DNA of 64,000 nt. Origin: Absidia repens. Its lineage: Eukaryota > Mucoromycota > Mucoromycetes > Mucorales > Cunninghamellaceae. The position numbers and the translations under genes were made by a program. Below, piece after piece: positions 24,071 through 38,284 of the stretch (positions are counted from its first letter, which is position 1; every line of letters starts with the position of its first letter). The stretch covers positions 1,116,001 to 1,180,000 of the forward strand of contig MCGE01000001.1 in assembly GCA_002105175.1 (NCBI GenBank). The letters are read 5' to 3'. The notes beneath the pieces are model-generated. The model saw only the letters and a list, made by a program, of their open reading frames with translations. It did no database searches and had not been told where the DNA came from.

Positions 24071-26227
24071 CTAACTAAACATTGTACTTCTACGTCTAGG
24101 TAAAATCAAAGATTGACCAGAATGAGGGCGTTGTTGATGTGGGTCTGAAGATTTTGTTGTAATTTTTGTTGATGTCGTTGCCGTTGTTGTTGTTAAGGTA
24201 TGATGAATGTTCGAGTTGGTATCTGCATTTATCATTTCAGGTTGTATATCATCGGATAAGTTGGAAGAGTTGCCGTGAATTGGAGTAAAGAAGCTGTCCA
24301 GTCGTTGCTGAGAGTTATCACTAGTAGTACGTGTTCGCTTGGTCCTTTTCGATTGCTGTGATTTTGTAAATTCATTCATCATTTTTGGGTATACTTTTTG
24401 CACTAAATTTGATCCAATCCACTGACGGCAACACTTATTCGGATCGCAATATTGATATATCCATCCATCTTCATTCCTCTTTGATGCTGCTGCTAGTGAA
24501 TTTGTTGGTGTTGGTGATGATTGTGATTGTGGGATCGATTGTTTAATTTGTGGCATAGCAAGTGTAGGAGGTCCAAGAGCTGGTGCTGGAGGTATATGGG
24601 TAACTGTGAGATCGATACAATTGTCGTCATCATCAGAGCCATTCATGGAACCAAGGATACTATAATTGCTGTGCTGGGAGTCGTAAATATGGTCATCCAC
24701 TTGGCTGTCATGGTTGTTCATTGCTTGGCTATTTCCATCATCCATTCCGATTTCATCTAATAGTTCAGTTTCCACCATTGACAGGAATTCCACTAATGGT
24801 TGACGACGCCATTCTACACGACATCTTGATAGTTTTTGTAAACGAGTGCTGTGCTTGGTTTTGCGGACATTTTCCACGATATGTATGCGAGATAAATCCA
24901 TTGGTTGTTGTTCCTGCCGTCGATTTTCTTGTGAATAGAAAAGGTTCTTGTCCCGATAGTGTTCGTTAAAGTATGGATGTGTTCTTTGTCTACGAGTTCC
25001 TTGTTGAAGTAGTTTCTTGGTTGTTGGTGTTCCACTAGAGATGACCGAGTTTTTATCAAGCCAGGTGGCAGTGCGATGAAGCATATAACCGGGGAAAAGC
25101 TTGTTTGCAAACTTTCCCATCGTTTTAGACTTGGACCAATCGAACTGCACTTGACAAAAGGAAGCCAGAGAGACAAATTCAGGTGTCACATTTTCATCAT
25201 TCAATAGTGCATGCATTGCTTTCGCCGCTTCAGTGTTGGTGGGATCCAGAATCGCTGCTTTAGGGTGTATCCAATCTTTCGCCAATTGTGTCAGTTGTTC
25301 ATTTTCGAGGAATACGTTCAAGTCGACCTTGTGTAAACGCCTCCGCAGGAAACCTGATTGATTGGTGTTTAATTCGTGTTGGAGTTTATCCATCATTTCA
25401 TATAATCGTGTCGTATAGCGGTCGTCATTGTTGTCGGTGTTGCTGCAGATGTTGGTGTCCATCGAATTCTGTAAGATATCCAAGACAGGTCGGTGATACT
25501 TGAGCTTAGCCAGTGCTAGGGATACATTAATACCAAGCTTCTTCACACCAGAGGCATAATCGGAACCACTGAGAAGAGCTATCAAGATCATATCGCTTCG
25601 ATCGAGGGACGTAGTTTGTTCAATCCATTCAGTGTCAATACAAGACATGAGTTCATAGTCAGTTCCAGGCCAGTCACGAGCCACCCGTTGTCCTCCAAAC
25701 AAAAACACGTCCACATCTGTCGTAAATATAATGTCCACATAGCCCAGTCGCTGAAGCACCGCACATTCGGCTTCGGCTTCGCCAGCAGCATTCCAGACAG
25801 CGAATCCAAATAATTTCAGCATCGCCAATAGAAGATGATGTTCATCCTTGTTGCTAGTTGTTGTATCAATGTTGCGATTGCGTTTGTATGCAGGACGTTG
25901 ATCACCATCGAAAACAAATACAGGCCGGATGCCAAGAGTATAAAGACGGCAGCAGCGATAAAATATTGTACGAAGAACAGTATTTCTGAGAAAAAAAAAG
26001 AAGAAAAAAAAAGGTCAGTTTAATATAATATGGGTGTCACATATACAAATAATAAAATGTACTTACACACCACCCTGAGTTGCTTGGGCTTGGAAATTCC
26101 AAATGGAGATGTCAATAGCAATACGCAGACTCTTGCTGTGGCAGACTGTACGATCCAAGGCAAGTTCTTCTAACGAGTATTTCCTCTCTGCCGGCGATAT
26201 AATATCCCACAAACCAGATACACCCAT
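24071..26227 (-). CDS. GEN1: XPG/Rad2-family nuclease, GEN1/Yen1-like Holliday junction resolvase
   Basis: Two exons (26227-26067, 25985-24071) encode 691 residues. The N-terminus MGVSGLWDIISPAERKYSLE is an XPG-N start; RPVFVFDGDQRP contributes an active-site Asp; the XPG-I motif is WNAAGEAEAECAVLQRLGY followed by FTTDVDVFLFGG. The SGSDYASGVKKLGI stretch is the helix-hairpin-helix. The linked helical region and a long low-complexity C-terminus (acidic DSQ/NDS patches, basic RRRSTMF end) fit fungal GEN1/Yen1 better than FEN1, EXO1 or RAD2. Such enzymes resolve Holliday junctions and are usually restrained by phosphorylation and nuclear exclusion. TTDVDVF in place of the usual TxDGD is common in fungal members as far as I recall. 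It shares a 193-bp divergent promoter with XKS1. Confidence 0.78.
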
Positions 26228-26420
26228 GGATATGCTGTCAAATAAAGAAGCTTAACTACAGAAATGTAAGATGTTGGGAAAAGAGTGATGATTTTCCAGT
26301 CGCATGATTTCAAATGCCGCTTTTTTAGACTTGTCTTAGGGCCCCTTTTTTTTGGATGATATAAAATGAAACTCGCATTTTATTTCTTTTCTCTTTTTGT
26401 TTTCCCTCTCTACAAACACA
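26228..26420. promoter_or_regulatory. Shared divergent promoter GEN1 / XKS1
   Basis: Only 193 bp separate the two start codons. A single TTTCAAATGCCGC box (26308-26320) lies about 101 nt before the XKS1 ATG and 81 nt before the GEN1 ATG. A C/T tract directly precedes XKS1. Confidence 0.6.
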
Positions 26421-28357
<1,937 letters not shown>

Positions 28358-29237
28358 TGATTTTATTCGTATAGTTTTTGTATCCTTTATCTCCTGTTAT
28401 TTTAGTTTTATTTTTTGGATGTCATTTTGCATGAATTGTGAAAATTCGTTTGTTATTAGAAATAAAAAAAAATCAATGATTGTTATGCTCCTTTCATTAT
28501 ATTTGATGATGGAAGTATCAGGAAAATGGTGGATCAATAAGTGAAATTGTGAAATGATAGGAAATATGTTGATTATACAGTAATGCGCGGGTACACATTT
28601 AACGTGTGGTTGAAGGGACACAGCGGCAATACTGGGTAGACTATGTAATCTGTGTTTAATTGGGAAACTTGAGATAACACTGACTCACGCTGACACTCCA
28701 ATAAGAAAACGGCCAAACCAAATTCGGTAAGCGGACTTTATTGAGCGACATACATTATCGCAGTATTTATTTGTTTCTAGCCTTTAAGAACGTCACTGTG
28801 ATTCAATAAACCAAAGATTTAGCACTTGTTTATTTTATGATACACGCCAATCTTTATTGCTGTCATGTTACCATATGCACTTCCATCCAAAAACAGCAAA
28901 ATAAGGCCGGTTTTCGGAGGAAGCGGAGATGTCAGATTATGTTAAAAATGAGAAAATACCGTAACGTGAGAAAGCTACATGATGGTTGATCATAAATTAA
29001 ATGTAAAACGTGTGAATCAACTTTTTTTTTCTTTTTTTCTTGTACTCACTTCTTCTATTCTTTCATTGTTTTTTTATTTTACATTTACCGTTGGAGAAAA
29101 TGCTTTTCAGGGGTACATTTTTTTTTCGGATTGGTGGGAAAGTGGGTGACTGTACAAAAAATGAATTTAAAAGGTTCCAACGCCCGAACTTCGGATATTC
29201 TTGCTCTTCTTTCACTTCTCGTTTTTATACAACTACA
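28358..29237. other. Spacer between XKS1 and ketopantoate reductase gene
   Basis: AT-rich, no repeat copy and no supported gene. GGCCGGTTTTCGGAGGAAGC at 28904-28923 is the only GC-rich block. A T-rich tract lies at 29022-29040. Confidence 0.4.
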
Positions 29238-30543
29238 ATGTCTCAACCTCGCATTCTTACAGTTGGTTCTGGCGCCATCGGTGGAATATACAGTTGGCGT
29301 CTTTCAAAGTCTTCTCAGGTTACCAATGTGTGTCGCTCAAACTATGCCATTGTCAATGAAAATGGATTCTCATTTGATTCAAAGAAGTTTGGCCAAGATG
29401 TCTTCAAACCTCACAATGGTAAAACATACTGTTATACTTGCATGTCCACCTACCCACACTTATATATATATATCATATTACTTACTCTTTTTCTTCCTTT
29501 CTAGTGGTGCGGACAGTATCCGAAGCAGCAGACTTGGATAAAGACACTCCATTTGATTATATCTTGGTCACCATGAAAGCATTACCAGAGATATACAACG
29601 TGGCTGATATTATCGCGCCAGCTGTCACCCCTGGAAAGACCACGATTGTCCTCATTCAAAATGGTTTAGGTGAGTAATTATAATCAAAGATAATTCCCAT
29701 GTCTTCCAGTACTGATTATTTTCTTCTTTTCTCTTTCGTTCAGGTGTGGAGGAACCAATTGTCGCAAACTTCCCTGAAAATCCTATTATCTCCATTGTGG
29801 CATACATCGGCACTTCTCAAGTCAGTCCGGGACATATTAGTATGGTGGGTAATGAATCTTTGGTGGTTGGTACCTATCTCCGGTCAAAAGTGGACAATAC
29901 CGAGCAAAAGAAATTGTTCCTTGATCTGCTTCAAAAAGGCGGTGTTGACGCAGTTGATGTAGACGATGTTGAACGCGTACGATGGCAGAAATTGTTTTGG
30001 TAAGTAGAAGGGAGAGGTGGAGTGGAGGACCGTGAGTGACATATGTATCTCAACTCACCCTTTATATAATCATAGGAATGCCTCGTTCTCCCCCGTTTGT
30101 GCGATGACAGGAATGAATACATCTGAAGTGCTCAATAACAAAGAGGCTTTAGCCAGTGTACGCAATGTTATGAAGGATGTCATTATGTCAGCAAATGCCA
30201 TGGGATATGAATTTGATGTGGAAGAACAGATGCATACAATGGTGGATAGGACAGAGAAAACCGCGAAGGATTATAAACCCTCCATGTAAGTCCCAATTGA
30301 ACCTCCCAAAAAAGGTAATACCCGCAATGATATAGCTTATCTAACATTCTTTCTTTCATTCTATGTATCTGTAGGCAACTTGATTTTGAACGAAAGCAGC
30401 CCATGGAAGTCGAGGTGATTTTGGGAACTCCCCTTCGGGAAGCAAAAGCAAAGGGCCTTGCAGTCCCGTATTTGGAAGTGATGCATGATATCTGTAGCGC
30501 GGCGAACGCGAAAACTTTGTTAGACAAGAAATCACAACTTTAG
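29238..30543 (+). CDS. 2-dehydropantoate 2-reductase (ketopantoate reductase family)
   Basis: Five exons (29238-29418, 29505-29669, 29744-29999, 30076-30285, 30375-30543) encode 326 residues. ILTVGSGAIGGIYSWRL is the NADP-binding Rossmann loop; DYILVTMKALPEI and IVLIQNGLGVEEPI are the next ApbA/PanE blocks; KLFWNASFSPVCAMTGM starts the C-terminal helical domain. The family reduces ketopantoate to pantoate for coenzyme A; fungal genomes carry several paralogues, some acting on other substrates. The frame is open upstream to an ATG at 29101, which would add 45 residues ending FTSRFYTTT, a plausible mitochondrial presequence. I chose 29238 because the family domain begins there and the added segment has an Asp and Glu and could be leader. 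Assignment to the yeast Pan5 role is inferred. Confidence 0.85.
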
Positions 30544-32160
30544 AATGATAGATCACAAATAAATTTTTTACTTTTATCATTATACTGTTTTATCTTTTAA
30601 ATTCCGCCCACGTGGATTTTTATTTACTCCCATTTTTTTCCCTGCCTTTTCTCTTCTCTTTTTTTCTTCTCACCATTCAACTTCTTTGAGTTATGTTAAT
30701 TTTATTAGTGTCAGGACTCGTTTAGAATCAGTTTCAGCTCAGGGATTACAAGATGCATGGGAAACCCTTTCATTTTGGATTCAGGATTCAGACCCACCAT
30801 AAGTTGGCTTTTTGGTGACTTACATTAACTTAGTTTAGTATCAGTTTGCACATAGTTTGTATCTTTATTTAATAAAAATGTCTCCTTTTACATACTTCAA
30901 TGGAAAAATGTCCCATGCTCCCCTCTCATGCCTTATACAATAGATTCCTGTTTTACTACCATCACTCATTTGATTAGTATTGACAATAGTTGTAATTCGA
31001 TGAAAGAGATTCTTTTAGTCACTCTCATATCTTGCACAGTATATAAGTTCTCACTTTACAATTGACCAGTTAGATTAGTTTATATCATTATTTAAAGCTT
31101 ATATTATCCTCCTTCATTCTACCACCAACAGATATATTCCTTGTCACAAATGAATCCCGCAGCTTTAGTTTAGTATTTATTCGATAGGCTTCAAATAAAA
31201 TATGTAATTTTCATAAACCATACTCTACCCATTAGATAATAAGCAGATTTTTTATTTGTGTCCCTTCTTTTAATTGCGTTCTAGCTCATCCGCTACGACT
31301 ACTTCCCCACAAGAGAGCTGCAGAACTGGATTGTAGTTATCGGTCACTTATGAAACGTGGTTCACTCGTATTAATCGATCTAGTCCCTTCACTCGGCGTA
31401 GCCTTTCCTAAAAAATACTATTGCTTACCTCAATCTCGACATAAAGAATATATCAGGTACTATTTTATCGAGTATGATAAAATAAAACACGACTGCATAG
31501 AAACCCAAGCAATAGTCAATTGACTCCCAAGGGACATTTCATCAAAGTGTATAATCAAACCCACCCTATTGCCCCCCCCCCGCACACAGACAAAAAGAGC
31601 CTATTATCGGAATGTTTAATATGACGAAGAGGTTCCCATTAAAACTGCAAACCGCTCTTTTTTTTATGGTTTCTATAAATCAGAATAATAGTTTTTGCTG
31701 TGATAAAGAATATCACAAAAAAAAAAAAAAAAAAAAAAAAAAAGATGATAGCCCTATAACAACAACCATGATAAATACACAAATAAAACGCACGCACACG
31801 CACCACAAAAGCAATTGCGATGAGTATATAAATAGTGTAATACAGGCTGATATTTTATTTGATGAAGAGAAGTATACATATAAAGTAAAAGTGTACAAAA
31901 AATGGAAGGGGAGATTGGAACGGGCAGTAACGATAATAGTAAAAATAAGTAGGGTTATAAAACTAAGGTACAGCGGTAAAAAAAAAAAAAAAAAAAAAAA
32001 AAAGGTGAGAGGATAATATAAAGCAATATGATGATATAGTAATGGGGAATATGTATATAATAGGTACAGACTAACAATATGTATAAAGGTGTATAAACTA
32101 CTGGTGACGAGCAGAATACAGACATTCAACGGAGGAAGGAGAAGACAAAGGAAAGAATAT
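30544..32160. other. Gene-free repeat region
   Basis: It holds R1 copy B with a weakly conserved extension to about 31330, a 27-nt A run (31717-31743), an A run at about 31980-32003, and AT-rich DNA downstream of the RhoGEF gene. The open frame at 31612-32016 is Lys-rich only because of homopolymers. Confidence 0.6.
30600..30915 (+). repeat. R1 repeat copy B
   Basis: Plus-strand R1 with head TTCCGCCCACGTGGATTTTT at 30602-30621, C/T tract, TTAGTGTCAGGACTCG, core TTTCAGCTCAGGGATTACAA and GATGCATGGGAAACCC, AATAAAA, and tail ACATACTTCAATGGAAAAAT. One G is missing from the GGGG run relative to other copies. Weak similarity to copy C continues for several hundred bases. Confidence 0.8.
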
Positions 32161-35100
32161 TCATGTGAATGCCATTGATGATGTCGATTGGTGTTCGGCT
32201 GTTAGTTTGAGTTCAAAGATGGAGGACTGTTGGCGATGTTCATCAGACATAACACCGAATATTTGGGCATTATTCGTTTTGTGGCCGTTGTTCAAACATC
32301 GAATATGAGATCCCCGAATAATTTGTTCCAATTCGCCCTAAATAAATAAATAGAAAAGTGTAGCAGTTAGTTGAAAATATCACTTATGTTTCGTATTTGC
32401 TGGAGGAAGGACGTTGATTTTCGTTTTCTTACCGTAACGATGTGCCGTATTTCAATAAATGATTGCTCAAAGGCAATTACGTATGGGTATTGACATGCAA
32501 AAGCTTCCGGATTACCTTCCCATTCCACCAAAAATTTAGGGTACAGTCGATTTCCTTTACCATCAATATAAAATCCATATTCTAATGCAAATACAAAAGC
32601 GAGTCAATGAAGAATCAGTCAAATAAAGGCGGGGTTCATATAATATTACCATCATAACAAACAAAATGGTCCCCTCGAGGCGTCCTGAATATGGCAATGT
32701 GCTTCAAAGGTTGTCGAATGTGTGATGATTCTTCCCGTTCACGTTCAGTAACAAACGACAGGTGTTTATCAGCAGGATTAAGCAGCTCTATTATAAATAA
32801 ATCAAAGCATAAATAAGCATTATCATCATATTCGACCGTATTCATTCAATCTTTGCCTGGATTCCGTTTTGTCACTTACGTTGAGGTTGATCTGTTTTCA
32901 TATCCACCATAATCATGCCACGTGAAGTTGTGATCAGCATTTTACTCGGTGATAATTCAATAGCCCATACTTCACTTGGTACATAAAAATCCTTGAGTTG
33001 CTTTAATCGTAAGTCAGATTGCTGTTGAGATCCCATACGTAGTTGTGCCATTCGATCCAACAAGCCCATTGTTTTTCTTCGATGATGGTCCATAGAGAGT
33101 CTCGATGAAGGTCCATCTTTTCCAGAGTTGTAGTTATTGTTCGCTAGGCCACTATCAATGCTATGATTGGTGTCATCTGTTGTGAGGCTGCTACCACCGT
33201 TTCCATTTCCACTTCCACTTGAATCGCTATTCGTAGCTGGCAGTCCATTCACAATTGGTTCAAAGACAGTAATGGTTGATTTGAGAGTCGACACGCGGGG
33301 AACACACACCAGGAGACGTTGGAGAGACTGACCAACATAAAAGAATGGCACATGTGATTGCACACGTTTTCCTAAGGGTTGCGATTCAGGTTTTCCATTG
33401 ACAACATCCAAACCATAATCCCATAAAGTTCGATCTGACAAAACGAGAAGCATTTGCGCTGATTCCACTACCTGGACTTGCGTCACTTTGGGAAGGTTGA
33501 GTATTCTGTGTGGTTTTTTCTTTCCAGTTGTATGTCCTACAAAGACACCATCATCCGTGGCAAGAATGTATTGTTGACCGTTATCTGTAAAATGAAACAC
33601 AAGTGAGTACTCAGCATTGCCTTTATAAATATGTATAACTTACTGAAGGTGGTCATATGATTGATTCGAATAGAAAGACCGAAATGCCCAGGTTCTACGG
33701 CGGAAACGATATCAAATTTGGGCTGGTTTCTTTGTCTACGTTCGCTTTGTTGTTTCATAATCTTGTCCACCCACGGTTTTCGAGTAGCATTTGACGTTGC
33801 ATAAAGTATCAGAATATCACTTTTGCTGTGCCGTCCTAAATAATCAAATACAATAGGATATCCGATTTTCCGTTCGCGCTCATGGATGACGGTAGATGGC
33901 GTCATATTGAAGGTCGTGGATTTGTTGTTATTATTGCCAATGCTTTGCTGTGATGATGAGTAAAGTGACGGGTCGTTGAATGGTCGTAACATCATAGGCG
34001 AGCTAGTGTTGTTGATATTGACATAAGGTAAAATGGAGCTGGGGCGTTTCTGACTGAGAGGGCCATTGCTATTACGTTTTGCTGCTTTGCTAAAATCGGT
34101 TGCCGCATGATCAGTGCTGTTCTCGTTATTGTCGGTATTGCTGGAGGTACTCGATATAATAGACTGGTGTTGAGAGTTTGCATAGGCGCCAGGAGATATA
34201 TATTCTTTGAATTCTTTGGGCACAAACACTGTCAGAAGATCCAGAGCCATAGGTCGTTTTTGTATCACATATTTCAAAGCACCACCACGCCCCATTTTCA
34301 CTTTTGCCACCACAAGATAATGATCCAATAAAATGACTTGATATTCGGTTGAGTCACTGTTAGGAGTCTTTCGTAATACTCCTTGCTTGATGATCACCCT
34401 AGAGTCTTTCAATAATCCTAAATCCTAGGAGAAAAAAAAGAGAGATAAAGCATATATGAATGTGATTATCTAGAAAAATACCCCCCCGTTTTGTCTGCTT
34501 ACCATAGTATCAGCTTTGTTTCGAAACACCAAGTTTTCATGCATTCGTTCCAAATCGAATCTATTTTTTGTCCGTCCAGCTTGAGTATTCACCCGAGTCA
34601 AAAACTGTCTGATGATGGTGATGGCTTTTGGAATATCGTCATAGTCAGGATGGTCTTCAGGCGTCCTTTTAAGGATTTCATGGAGTAATAAAAGATATTT
34701 TCCCAATCTTGTTGTAGGTTTCGTCAAGTATCCATTCAGCTCTAGTTTCTGAGATGCTGGGTGCCGTTCAGTGTCGTTAATGAACCAATCGAAGCTAGGG
34801 TTGATATATCGTTCGTATTCTAGGGCATATTTAGCTTCGTGTTGCCTGGCGCCATACTTGATATAAGGTTCAAAGTCCACCACAAAGTCCAGCATAATAT
34901 CACCAATCGCATGAACTGCCAACCTTTCTTTTTGTCGAGCAAGTAGGGCCGTCATCAATCGAACGTTGATAGCATAGATCGATGCAATATTTGAAAACAC
35001 AGTATCCACAAATGCAGGTCGTCTTGATTCATGAATGATATCCGTCTTTGTCAAAGGTTGTATCCACATCTACAAATAACAAAATTAAAAAGTTAGTAAA

Positions 35101-36718
35101 GCTGACCAGAAATGAGTGATTCTTTTCTTTTTTGAGCACATACATCATCCAAATATTCGAGATCTTTTATATAGTTTGTTTCAGTGTAGATCAATTCGTA
35201 GATTCCTTCTTGTCGTTTCCTTTCTTTTGATGAGATGGCATTGTATTCTGATTTTGTGACCAAATCCGCCCAGAGTGTGTGATTTTGAGGACATAATAGC
35301 TGATTGTTGTGACCACTCATCACATGACGCTAAAAAAGAATATCAGTATCAAATTTGTGTAATATATCAAAGATCTATTTTTATTTTTCTTACCTTGGTA
35401 GATTGTCGTTTTGGACAAGAATAACTATAGCAGGGAGAGGTTCCATGGCAGCTTGGAGCATAGCAAAACGTCAACTCTGTAATAACGCCATTTGGGGCGG
35501 TCACTGTGCGATGTTCCAATCGTGTTAAATCGTCGGACTGTAAGATGTAAGGTTCATTGATGCTACTGCTACTTGCTGTAGTTGTCCCGGGAGTAGTTGT
35601 TGGACTATCGCACTGCTGGAGAGAAGAATCGTCGTGATGATGAGAGGGTGACCGAAGAAGGTTGTTGTTGTTGTTCTTGTTGGAGGGCTGATTGTTGGAT
35701 GCGTTGTTGAGATAATTTGCATTTTCTTCGAATTGATACAGTTCTTCAACCGAATCCACAAGCCGATTTTCATAACTAACATCATGAAAGAACCTTTGTG
35801 ATCCCAAAGCACGACCAACGACAAGTGCCAAAAACCGATCATTAGTAGATATAATCCTAGAAAGATGGTCCTGTTAAATTGATAATAATGAATACCAAAG
35901 AAGAATATGTGATGTGAGTAAGATTGGAATAAGATGCGCATCCTATTTTTATTCTGACCAAGGGAACGCCTTTTCTCTTATCTAGTATTTTCCTTTCCAT
36001 CGTTGCCTTTTTTGACTTCTTTTTGATCCTTACCACGGCTTCTTGACCAGTAAATGCGTTCTTATATTCAATTCCATTCTTGAAGTGATCCGCTAGTATC
36101 ATATTTCGTTGAAGTTCACGAGCAACTCGAGATAAAAGTGCGGGGTAAATATTGGGCGGCATCATGATTGAGATAGTTGCCGCCGCAGCTGTTGTCGAGT
36201 CCATTGATGTTGTTGCTGTTGTACGTTTCGAAGTGATGCTTGGCGTAGCAGGGGAATTGATTGGCTGAGAACCGTAGGCAAAGCTTCTTGATCGTTTTAT
36301 TTCGTCCGTTTTGCTATGTCCATTGTCAGGCAGATGAGTTGATGACGAGGGCGTTGGTGCTAAAGAAGCGAGAAAAAAAAAAATAGAGTCGTTAAATTTG
36401 ACAAAAAAAAAAAAAAAAAAAAGGTTCCCACCAAGTCTATCTCCTTAAGATACCATACTTACATAAAGATGGGTCATTTCCTTCCCCATAGGAGTATGGT
36501 GATACGGTCGAGGTATCCAGCTTGTGACGATGATATTGCTGTGAGCTGCGATTTGCTGAAAAGCGTAATGAGCTGTACCATTTCCCAGATGTTTTCTTTT
36601 GCAGTCGTTCCAATCGCGAAGGTCTAGGCACCAAAGGACTTGACCCGTTATCACATAAATGGGGCGGCGGTTGTGGTGGTTGTGATGGCATAATGTCAAG
36701 AAGAGAAGACGGCTGCAT
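32161..36718 (-). CDS. ROM2: Rho guanine nucleotide exchange factor with DEP, DH, PH and CNH domains (Rom1/Rom2-like)
   Basis: Ten exons (36718-36463, 36359-36034, 35870-35394, 35329-35144, 35069-34503, 34424-33644, 33584-32880, 32787-32650, 32581-32433, 32337-32161) encode 1253 residues. A Ser/Pro-rich start is followed by a DEP-like region (about 130-250, ending DRFLALVVGRALGSQRFFHD), a DH domain (about 390-590, from YELIYTETNYIKDLEYLDD), a PH domain (about 612-790, KQGVLRKTPNSDSTEYQVIL) and a C-terminal CNH domain (about 860-1250, WAIELSPSKMLITTSRG). This is the Rom1/Rom2 architecture: activation of Rho1 at the plasma membrane for cell-wall integrity and glucan synthesis. Low-complexity Asn/Ser linkers occur inside the PH region and between exons. 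A GTTTTAAACGCCGGC box lies about 155 nt upstream. The gene is intact. Confidence 0.88.
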
Positions 36719-37095
36719 TCTTTCCTGTGTCGTCTCCCTTTTTTCTTTTTTTAATACCAATAATAATAAAAAAGTAAAAAAAAAAAAAAGGTAGTACGAG
36801 TATGTAAAATAAAATAAAACGGAAGAGAATGGGGGAAAAAGGAAGAATATAAAAAAAAAATTGAAATGAAAATGCCGGCGTTTAAAACCTAAAAAAGGAA
36901 CATCACTACATCGCTGAAGCACTACAATAACAAACAAAAAGGTACATATACTAAAACATAAGAGCACAGATGATATGATAATAAATGAGTTGTCAAATTT
37001 TTTTTTTATTCAATAAAATAAAAAATAGAAGAAACTACCACTACAGAAAGAGATGGAAGAGAAGAGAGAGTATGTGTGTGTGGGGTTGACTAAAT
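36719..37095. promoter_or_regulatory. ROM2 promoter and RPL19 3' spacer
   Basis: It contains the ROM2-proximal AATGCCGGCGTTTAAAAC box at 36871-36888 and A-rich runs. No gene seen. Confidence 0.45.
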
Positions 37096-37946
37096 CTATT
37101 GATCAGCAGCCTTGTCTTCAGCACGTTGCTTTCTACGTTCACGCATAGCCTTGTTCTTAGCACGGAGAGCAGCAGCTTGTTCAGAGAGGTTCTTGGCACG
37201 GATTTGTTCAGCCTTGGCCTTGTGAATGTATTCCATGAGGACACGCTTGTTCTTGAAACCGTTACCCTTGGCCTTGAGGTACAAGTTGTGGTAGAGGTGC
37301 TTGTCGATCTTGCCAGCTTCTCTGTACTTGCGGAGGAGACGACGGAGGACACGCATACGGCGCATCCAGAGGACTTGACGAGACATACGAGCGTTAGCAG
37401 TACCCTTACGCTTACCGAAACCCATATGACGACCGAGGCGCTTAGCTTCGTGACGTTCACGGACACGGAAACGGGAGACACCAATTTCAGGCTTGCGAAT
37501 GACCAAACCATCCTTCACCAACTTGCGGACGTTAGCACCTACACAAAGATTATAACAAATACATAGGATAAGTATAAGAAGTCTAAAAACGTGGTGTATG
37601 TATCGGCTATTTGAATCGAGTGAATATCAATACTTACGGGAGTTGGCGTTGGAGATTTCGTTGACTTCATTGGGATCGAGCCAGATCTTGCGTTGACCAC
37701 ACTTGAGGACGGAAGCTGCCAAACGTTTTTGGATGCGCAAATTGACCCTATTAGTATCATATCATATATATTCATACAATAAAATGGTTAGAAAGTGGAC
37801 AAGCAGAACTATATGTCAAGTTCCAAACAAAACAAACATCAAGAGATTCAATTATCACTTTCTTGTTATTTTAATTGGTGGAAGTCATATATAATATAAA
37901 TAGGAGGATGGAGGGCGTATAGCATGTTGATAGAATCGACTTACAT
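37096..37946 (-). CDS. RPL19: 60S ribosomal protein L19 (eL19)
   Basis: Three exons: 37946-37945 (only the AT of the start codon), 37747-37638 and 37538-37096, encoding 184 residues. The protein starts [20 protein letters not shown] and contains [19 protein letters not shown] and the highly basic [20 protein letters not shown], all diagnostic of eL19; the C-terminal helix is Lys/Arg/Ala-rich. The start codon is split AT|G by a 197-nt intron, longer than most introns here, a pattern I recall for yeast RPL19 genes. Codon bias is strong. I looked for a C/D box snoRNA in the first intron and saw no convincing pair of boxes. Confidence 0.98.
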
Positions 37947-38284
37947 GGTGAGATTTGTCAAATAAAAAAAAGAGAAGGAGTAAATAGTATATGAACAATT
38001 GCAACCAAATATCTAAAAAATTTTCTGTGCGGCGACCAAAAAAATAAGCCACCACCTGACCTGATACTTTTTGCCTGCTATCGGAGAGTTGACGAGAAGT
38101 AGAAAGCGAAGCATGATATGCTTCAATAATTTTTATTGAGATAGGGAAACTGATTAATAGAATAACTGTATGAGAAAGAGGGAAAGGAAAGCAAGGGGGT
38201 ATAATAATAAAAATAAATAAATAAAAAATAGCTAAAATACAACAAAGGAAATGGAATAAACCGCATAAACCTATAATCTAAAAT
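37947..38284. other. RPL19 promoter and PTPS 3' spacer
   Basis: AT-rich, with no clear version of the TTTRAATGCCGC box; GTGCGGCGACCAAAAAAATA at 38026-38045 is the nearest GC-rich block upstream of RPL19. No gene seen. Confidence 0.35.

Noticed and set aside
31612..32016. Lys-rich 134-codon open frame on the plus strand
   Set aside because: It exists only because two long A runs read as Lys; composition is otherwise AT-driven and no splice or family signal is present.
37748..37944. snoRNA in the first RPL19 intron
   Set aside because: One AGTGATAA string resembles a C box, but no D box (CTGA) at a suitable distance and no terminal stem were found.
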